From contig OZ005600.1 in the NCBI GenBank assembly GCA_963930655.1, positions 8,869,501 through 8,933,500 of the forward strand: a stretch of 64,000 nt of DNA. The letters run 5' to 3'. Numbering within the stretch: position 1 is the first letter of the stretch; every line of letters starts with the position of its first letter. Below, one piece after another: positions 57,192 through 64,000 of this stretch. Source of the stretch: Myrica gale (lineage: Eukaryota > Streptophyta > Magnoliopsida > Fagales > Myricaceae). Position numbers and translations under genes: made by a program. The notes beneath the pieces are model-generated. The model ran no database searches. It was not told the DNA's origin and saw only the letters and a list, made by a program, of their open reading frames with translations.

Positions 57192-58066
57192 TAAAGGAGG
57201 GAGAGAAAGAGAGGACCCATGCACTACTACCTTTTACGTTTCTGAACCCAATTTATTAATTCGAAGAATGAATGATTACGTGTGTGTATATATTCGTGAT
57301 GATCCTTAGCTCACACCAAGAGCCACCCCTATGACTAAAATAACTATATCTCCCTTTCACATGAGTGGAGTATTGGACAGTAGGTTGAACAATAAGCATC
57401 AATATTTAAGTTACTATAATAACCTTTTTAAATCAAAGTTCAAGCTAGCATGCATGCATGTCAGATAAGTTTCATCAAAGGGACGGGAGGGGTTCTACAA
57501 TCTAGCTACCATGCACCAACATGAAAGGACGGACGCAATTAATAGATCATATACTTCAACAAAGAGGGTTGCAACTCGGGGTCCACTAATTGGGTGGGTC
57601 TCTGGAGTTGATTTATGGGTTCTAATATCTTCAGTCGACAGTACCGTCTAAGACTAATAATTAATTTAATTTGATTTTGGGCATTTTATATTCCCAGGTC
57701 CATTTTCATTAACTAATTAAGTGATAGAATCCAAATTATCAATGGAAGAACTTTTAAGATTTGTCTTTTGCTACGCTTTACTCTATCCTTTTTCATTGGG
57801 TGACTCATGAAGTCATGATATTATATTTGCGTAATCTAGTTTGTTTCATTAATCCTAATGACACGATAATTGTGGAAGAAAAGTTTTGACACGCGCGCCT
57901 ATAATTCATTGGAGACGCTCTTCCAGCAAAAAATCTTTTTCAATAATTTCATGTGGGGTTTTTTTCAATGTAGTTTTTCTGATCTCTCTGTAGACTCTGT
58001 TCAAGTGGGTTACAAGTTGCTTGCGAGTGTCATGATCAATAATATCACGCTACTGTGTATGTCTTA
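57192..58066. other. Spacer, no gene seen
   Basis: AT-rich; no supported feature. Confidence 0.35.
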
Positions 58067-58262
58067 GGTTTTGTTTGAGTGTTAAAATTTTAGAGATGTT
58101 AAAATTTAAGGGCATTAAATTTGGTGAAAAATTGAAGAGAGAGATGATTTTTAATATTTATTATAATAAAAAGTAATGATGTGATACAGATAAAGATATT
58201 ATATTGTAATTTTTTATTGTGTTAAAATTTTAAGAATCGTACAATTGTATGAATCAAACGCA
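58067..58262. mobile_element. Tourist-like MITE
   Basis: 196 bp, starts GGTTTTGTTTGAGTG, ends GAATCAAACGCA, flanked by TTA (58064-58066 and 58263-58265). Close in sequence to the 50.1-kb element. Confidence 0.7.
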
Positions 58263-58711
58263 TTAATAGATTTTCTTATTAATTATTTAACTTGAAAATT
58301 AAATTGTTTATTTCCGATTTTCTTGAAAGATCACTCATGCACTCGATATAAATGATTTTATGAGCACAATAAATTCACATTGAAATTATTAATAAATAAA
58401 TATGTAATGTTAGATATTGCTATTAGCTATGTATTGTAAAGGTATATATTTATGTAATTTTCGAAGTCTTCTAAAACACAAGCACTAATTCATAATATTA
58501 GGGTACTTTTTTTTTGGGATAAGTGGGTGTCGAGGGAATCAACCAGTTAGGGCGATGAAATTGATGTAAGGGATAAATTATTAGAAAAAAAAATTCCTCA
58601 CTCTTTTCGTTCCTCCAAATGACTAGAGAATCGAAGTTAAATATATTCTCAAATTAACAGCAAATATAAGTGTGTCCTTAGAGACAAAAAAGTGTATGTG
58701 TTTAAATTAAA

Positions 58712-58720
58712 TATATAAAA
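58712..58720 (+). promoter_or_regulatory. TATA box upstream of small-protein gene F
   Basis: TATATAAAA, about 238 bases before the ATG; would imply a 5' UTR of roughly 210 bases. Confidence 0.35.
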
Positions 58721-58957
58721 GCATATGACATAAGCACTGGCATAATGCCAGCAACCCGTGCTATCGTCACACATATTATTATCATTAACAGCTTGCTTTT
58801 TTTTAAACTTTTTATGTGACAAGTGGTGCAGGTGCCAGGTGGGTTCACTCTTTTTTTTTTTTTTGTCGTTATAAGATCTCAGCCATCGTGAACCCAAATC
58901 CTGCACACTAACCCCGAACACATAAGAAAGAGTTGAAAAAGAGTAAGAGGCTGCAGA

Positions 58958-59119
58958 ATGAGCAAGTCCGGCGCCACGCAGAGCTCCTCCGCCCAAGGAA
59001 GCCTCCATCCGTCCCCTTCTTTCGGCCACCTACCTCCGCCGCGTGGAGGCAAGCTCAAGGGGAAGATCGTTGCCGAGTTGTTCAAGAGCAACTCTTCTGG
59101 TTCCTCGGGGAACAAATAA
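58958..59119 (+). CDS. Small protein, 53 aa, SF-x2-LPPPRG type (copy 2)
   Basis: ATG at 58958, TAA at 59117-59119, no intron. The N-terminus is Ser-rich (SKSGATQSSSAQGSLHPSP), the core is SFGHLPPPRGGKLKGKIVAE and the tail is LFKSNSSGSSGNK. It shares SF-x2-LPPPRG-x4-KI and the Ser-rich ends with the 54-residue protein at 55269. Lys-rich around the core, no membrane segment. Possible AATAAA signal at 59321. Function unknown. A different-frame open stretch (58933-59142) covers the same DNA but has no counterpart at the other locus, so I prefer this frame. Confidence 0.55.
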   Translation: MSKSGATQSSSAQGSLHPSPSFGHLPPPRGGKLKGKIVAELFKSNSSGSSGNK

Positions 59120-59830
59120 TTATTGATGGGCTAGCTTCCTGATCAGGCCATTTGGATGTTTTTTGGGTTTTGTTTATGGGTTTGGGGTATGAAGTAATTA
59201 AGGTAAGGGCGTGGCGTTGTATGCTATTTCCAAAAAGCACCTTATGCATATGTATGAACCTATCTGTTTTTGCCTTTGGTTTATGGTGATCATTATGTAT
59301 ATATTATGCTATCGCTGTGGCAAATAAAGATCAGTTCCTTACTAAGCTTGTGATTTCTAAAACATCTCGATTGAAATAGTTGTAAGGCTTGACCTCGATA
59401 GGCCGTCAGCAAATCACGCAATTTGTGCCAAAGTGCTTCAACCCTTCATTGTTCTACCAAATCCGCCGACAGTAGAAGTTTTTTTGTGCAAAAATTCAAC
59501 AACTAATGCACGAAAACTGTATTAAATTCTAACCATGTGCATAATTTGGTCCCACTTTTTTTTTAATATTTTTTTGTTCTCCTTTGGGGATTAAATATAT
59601 TTGTTTTTCCTTTATAAATAGGATTACATGAGTAACTATCAAGAAAAGAAGATAAGATTCAACCAAACTAAAAAAAAAGCAATTGATTGATAGAGGCAGG
59701 CCAGCATGTAGGTATCTAATAAAAGTGGAAGAAAGTCATCCATCAAAGTTTGCAATTGATGGGCTTGATTTCTATTGAAAACCAGAACCTCAGAGTTGGA
59801 CTCAAATAGGATAGAAGATTGCTGTTTGGT
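59120..59830. other. 3' flank of gene F and spacer
   Basis: Includes a probable 3' UTR to about 59340. No further gene seen. Confidence 0.35.
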
Positions 59831-60760
59831 TTTTTTTTAAGGCATAAATAACATATGTATATTGAAGGATCAATGAGGTTTAAAAACTTCATAAAGTTCA
59901 AAAGGGCGTATCAAACACTCCGAAGAGTCGGCGGGCCAACGAGCAAACGAACCCAAAGGTCCTACAAAGTTCCAAAAAGGACGGAGAAGCCACAGAGGCC
60001 AGCAAGCTAAAATGCCTAAAAAAGGAAATAAACAACAGAAAAACCAACACAAGCCTGAAACAGAGAGGCAAACATTAAACACAGAATCAAACCTAAGCAA
60101 GCCTTAAACAGAGAGGCTAGCCCAAACGGGCGAAAACCGAACATAAAACAAGCCCTAAATATAGGGGTTGGCCCTAACGGGCAAAAGCGGAACCTAAGCC
60201 CCGGGGAAGACCGGGAAGTCTCTGGCCAGATCGGCGGCGGCGACAGTGCGTGTGGGTGGTTGGGGCAAATCCACGGCAGGAAAGGAGGTCAGAAGCCACA
60301 CAATCCTGACCATGGAAGCAAAACGGGGGCGAGATCCCTCCTCCTCCTGACAAGAAGCCACACAAATCCTAAAGGGAACGGTGCGTGAGATCCACGCGCA
60401 TCACGTGACGCTCTGGAGCACATGCGGGGAGTGGAGGCGTAGATCACGACATGTCGAGTCCAACCATGTGGCGCGTGGGGGGAACGGAGCTGAAGCCGCT
60501 GAACGGCGAGCGAACATCACCTGCAAAGAAATCGAAAACCAGCCAAAAAAATCAACCAGCATATCCACCGAGGCTAACCAGAGAGGGGGAGAAGGCAAAC
60601 GGAAAGAGAAAGAAATGGGAAATAGAAGGAAAAAGGAGGAGGGGGATGAGGGAGCCTGACCAGCGGCGATTTTTAAGAAACAAAGAAAAAAAACTAGAGA
60701 GAGGGAAGAGAATTTGTGCGAGAGGCTTTGGTGTTTGTTTGATTTCTATTTATTAACACT
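59831..60760 (-). mobile_element. Candidate non-LTR (LINE/SINE-like) retroelement insertion
   Basis: On the minus strand the segment ends with an A run (TTTTTTTTT at 59828-59837 on plus) after a 3' part reading GGCCTCTGTGGCTTCTCCGT and TGTTTTATGTTCGG, wording like plant LINE 3' ends. The 5' part is pyrimidine-rich, then GC-rich. Repeats of CTAACGGGC/CAAACGGGCGAAA and CAGAGAGGC lie inside. No reverse transcriptase or endonuclease is present, so it would be a truncated or non-autonomous copy. Target duplication unclear (GCTGTTTGGT vs GGTGTTTGTTTG). Confidence 0.4.
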
Positions 60761-61055
60761 TGACAAACACACAAATTGTAGCCTAGCCCCACTCGACTTG
60801 AATAGACGAGTCCACTCCCCCCTGAAAAATATTGACTTCGAATTTAGGACATTGTAAAACGTCACGTTCTTGCGAACGGTCCACAGTCCACACAGATGAA
60901 GTGCCAAAAAAGAATTCAAAAAAGTTGCACTCTCCACGGCGACGGATGTTAACTTGATGCCATATTTTTAATCGGGCCAATTTGACACGTGCACCTAAGA
61001 GACGAACATTGCAGATTTAGTTGATAGTGTCACGTATGTATCGATATCAGATTTA

Positions 61056-61254
61056 GCCTACGCTTGTGTTGTAAAATTTTACACCCTCTAAAATTCTAAT
61101 ACAATAAAATATTGCAATATAATCTCTATTTCTTCTATCAAATCATTACTTTTCACTACAAAAAATATAAAAAATTACCTCTCTCTTCACTTTTTCACTA
61201 AACTCAATACCTAAAATTTTAACAACACTAAAATTTTAGGAAACAAACCCACCC
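61056..61254. mobile_element. Tourist-like MITE, reverse orientation
   Basis: 199 bp flanked by TTA (61053-61055 and 61255-61257), right end GAAACAAACCCACCC. Interior TTTTTCACTAAACTC is the complement of the family wording. Confidence 0.7.
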
Positions 61255-62145
61255 TTAGTTGCGTTACTGTTTTCCAGATTCGCTGCTTGGTCAAGATCCA
61301 GCCATATTATCTATCACATATTGCAGGCACTCCGATACTTTAGAATATTAAGGGTAAATGGTTTCGGTTCGATTTTTCACAACGATCAGACTGAAGTCAT
61401 TTTAAGTGAGTGTCATATGTATGATGAAATTATATTCCAAAGTGTCAGAGTGGAATGAAACATGATATATAATACATGCTATATTTATGAGTAAAAATAA
61501 AAATTAAATTGGATCTTGTAACTTTTTAATTTATTTGCGAAGAAAAAAAAACTTTTTAATTTATTTGATTGTGTCCACAAGTTTTAAAAAGAATCAATAG
61601 TTGTCTTACATTCAATTTTTGTAATTAAATTAGACAAAAGTGATATATATTAACCGAAAAATCCCATCCACGAGAAAATAAAATATTAAAATAAAATATA
61701 ATTTTTATATTTTATTTATAAAATATTACTTTTTATTTCTTTAAATTTTGTAATAGGTTATTAATTTTATCTAGAGTCATTTCAGTAATTTTTTTATATA
61801 AGGGATGTTGGGTTAGATTGTTTTTTGAATTTTTTTTGGTGATGTTAATGTTATTGATATGCGTGCTGCAGTTATTTTTAAGTGATGCTAAAAAATATGT
61901 TTTTTTTTTGTGTATTCTTATGATTTAAAAAATTTTTAGAATGCAAACGAAAAGAACATCTCCATAGTTTAACTTTCAAATGGAATGGTCATTTTTCATT
62001 AATTTGCCACTAACTCTATAAAAATTAATCTTTAAAAAATTTCTTTTGAAAACTTGAAAAAAAGACTTACCAAAGACTCTTATCGGGATCTGTCCTCTTC
62101 GTCGTAACCATTTCGCTCGGAAAAACGAAAAGAGTGTTTCGTATA
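61255..62145. other. AT-rich spacer
   Basis: No gene. 61802-61952 may be another MITE (GGATGTTGGGTTAG ... AAAAGAACATC). CGTATACG at 62138-62145 is the likely target site of the hAT element that follows. Confidence 0.4.
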
Positions 62146-64000
62146 CGTAGGGGTGGTTAACGGTAGTGACGGTGACGGTTTGGCAAAAACCGTCACCGTC
62201 ACCGCGATTGACGGAATGACATATTTGACACCGCCACCGCACCGCTAAGTTACAATAACCGCCCTTGCCGGTGACGGTATTAACGGTAACGGTATAACGA
62301 TAACCGCTTAAACCGTGTAACCGTTGGACCAACAAAAATGATTTTTTTTTTAGTTTTTCATTTTTTTCATTTTTTTGGCTATTTTTCTTGGGCTTTTTTA
62401 GACCATTAAGACCATTTGATGTCCATATATAAGCACCAAATATAATAATTCAAATATCATAACCTGTTCAAATTTTCAACATAATATCATAATCATTAAT
62501 TATATCAAATTTCCAACGTAACAATGTGACATAAACCAACTAACATATTCCAACAAAAGTATGTCACATAATCAAAAATCATCTCAAGTCTCAACCATCA
62601 ATCAATTCAGAGTGACCGTCATCGCAGGCCTCTTCCCAGTATCAACCTCTGAAAAGTACATAAGAAAATATTAAATTCATATATAATTAAAGAGATATAA
62701 TTATAAACCATTAAACAACAAATTATAAATTCATTACCTGCATCAAGCGTATAAGTCATCGGATCCTCAGTAATATTTAATTCATCATCACCCGCATTCA
62801 TTTTTTGTGCTGATCGCAACCAGTTTTGAGCACATATAAGGCTCTCAACTGTTTTTGGAGCTAAAAAACTTCGAAAAGCATCCAATACTCGACCTGAAGT
62901 GCTGAAAACAGACTCTGAAGGCACGGTGGTTATGGGAATCGCCAACACATCTCTAGCAATGCAAGAGAGGATTGGGAACTTAGTTGAGTTCACCTTCCAC
63001 CAATTTAATATGTCAAATGAAGATATTCTTGCTTCTTCCTTCTCCAACAAATATCTGTCAACTTCAGACTTGTGATCTAATACACTTTGTGTCGCCCTTT
63101 CCTCATCAAGGTCTTCCCACAACCACATGTCATTAGTACCACAATTCTGATCGAGGTCTACATAGTTAGGATTATCTGTGGACATCCCAACATCACCAAG
63201 CCCAGAGCTGGCACCATACTCCAAATATAATCGTTCAATGGTAGCCCTCAACACGCTCGTCATCTCAACACCCTTTTCTGCCCCAAGAACTCGTTTAAAC
63301 CAAAATTCAAGTGTAAACAATTTAAACCTAGGATCAAGCACCGCAGCCACAAAAAGAAGTTTATTCACCTTAGTCACGTCCCCCCAATACTTGTCAAATT
63401 TTAGCTTCATTCTTCGTGCCATCTCCTCTAATAAAAGGTCGCCACTGTCACAATATTTGACTAAATGCTTATGGACTCTAGCAAGCTCTTCAAAGTATGC
63501 ATTTGCACTAGAGGTATTTGATCCAGACCATCGTAGTGTCACCTGAGAATTGAGATTGTTAAATAATTAAACATAATGTAGTAAATTATAAACAAATAAC
63601 CAAACTTTAAGAATAAAGTAACTTAGTGACTCACCTCATAAAACAACTTCAGAAACTTTGTGAAATGACGTACATGATCCCAATCATCAATAGTAGGTGG
63701 CCCCAAACCTCTCCTACCATGTCCATCCTCACAAAGAAATGATATCAAGTGACCATCATCCACTAACATAAGCTCGAAGGCGGGTTGATACTTCTCAGCA
63801 ACATCTAACATCATGTAAGTCGAGTTCCATCGAGTAGGAACATCAAGACTTAAGAAAGAACTACACTGCATATTGCATCTTTCAACACAACCTTTAAAAA
63901 TGTCAAGCCTACTTGGTGAAGATTTCACATATTTCACCAAGTTACGAATCTTGACAATTGAATTATCTACTTCTTTCAGCCCATCCCCCACAATCAAATT
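62146..64000 (-). mobile_element. hAT transposon, 3' part, continuing beyond the window
   Basis: The terminus TAGGGGTGGTTAACGG at 62146 follows an 8-base candidate target site CGTATACG. The next 170 bases are crowded with GGTGACGG/CCGTCACC and GGTAACGG motifs on both strands, like hAT subterminal transposase-binding sites. The transposase gene lies inside on the minus strand. The other end is outside the window. Confidence 0.75.
62602..64000 (-). CDS. hAT-family transposase (RICESLEEPER/BED-ZnF type), C-terminal part
   Basis: Cut-and-paste DNA transposase. Three exons are visible on the minus strand: window edge to 63635, 63542-62738 and 62648-62602, with GT-AG junctions (TATGAG|GTGAGT, CTCAG|GTGACA, GCAG|GTAATG, TTCAG|AGGTTG) in matching phase; TGA at 62604-62602. 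The domains run from DVPTRWNSTYMMLD and the middle DUF4413-like region VLDPRFKLFTLEFW into the hAT C-terminal dimerisation domain (WKVNSTKFPILSCIARDVLA, PITTVPSESVFSTSGRVLD, LICAQNWL). No internal stop or frameshift over about 405 residues. The BED zinc finger and the first catalytic Asp would lie beyond 64000. The element may be autonomous. Confidence 0.85.

Noticed and set aside
58933..59142. 69-codon plus frame and two minus frames over small-protein gene F
   Set aside because: Out of phase with the LPPPRG core that is shared between the two loci.
60381..60756. Lys/Glu/Arg-rich plus-strand frames of 92-101 codons
   Set aside because: Low-complexity translation of a purine-rich strand within the candidate retroelement.
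1..64000. tRNA, rRNA, CRISPR arrays, operons, organellar DNA insertions
   Set aside because: Searched by eye for B-box-type GGTTCGAATCC, regular spaced repeats and familiar plastid or rRNA wording; none found.

Overview
The window is nuclear DNA of a flowering plant, most likely a dicot with many transposons. The signs are multi-exon GT-AG genes, AT-rich introns and spacers, plant-type families (a plant GATA factor, an HHO/NIGT1-type GARP domain, an Lr10/PR5K-type receptor kinase), plant LTR retrotransposons with an initiator-Met-tRNA primer site, and many MITEs. I cannot name the species. No rRNA, tRNA, CRISPR or bacterial-type feature was seen.

Layout. 1-1743: a decayed LTR retrotransposon (gag plus LTR, minus strand) and a Ty1/copia remnant. 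2195-12758 (minus): a 20-exon SNF2 ATPase of the CHR24/ERCC6-like type. All helicase motifs are readable, but a one-base insertion breaks the frame before the Walker A motif, and the last exon(s) are missing next to the retroelements. 13665-15440: a Mutator-like element with about 187-bp terminal inverted repeats that carries fragments of two unrelated host genes (Pack-MULE). 15.8-25 kb (minus): a cluster of four short membrane-protein genes. Two lie in a tandem segmental duplication (15.8-18.0 and 19.7-21.3 kb) separated by an LTR fragment with a nested hAT MITE; a copia fragment separates them from the other two.

26288-40010 (minus): a complete 13-exon organellar MnmG/GidA/MTO1 gene (726 codons, frame-consistent throughout) with one GC-AG intron and a 255-bp identical repeat inside an intron. 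41.6-49.4 kb (plus): three tandem copies of a SAM-dependent methyltransferase gene, the first a pseudogene and the other two intact with two exons each. Different transposons lie in front of each intact promoter. 51.5-52.3 kb (plus): a GATA zinc-finger gene with a broken or unclear N-terminal frame. 55269-55433 and 58958-59119 (plus): two very short, mutually similar open frames sharing an SF-x2-LPPPRG core, each behind a TATA-like box. The right end (62146 to the window edge, minus) is a hAT transposon whose transposase reads through without a stop.

How the genes relate. The window is not an operon-like system. It holds two housekeeping genes (chromatin remodelling or repair; organellar tRNA wobble-uridine modification), two lineage-specific tandem families (membrane proteins, methyltransferases), and a dense layer of transposons that has truncated, duplicated or captured host sequence. 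The least familiar items are the membrane-protein cluster, the LPPPRG small-protein pair and the two-gene Pack-MULE.
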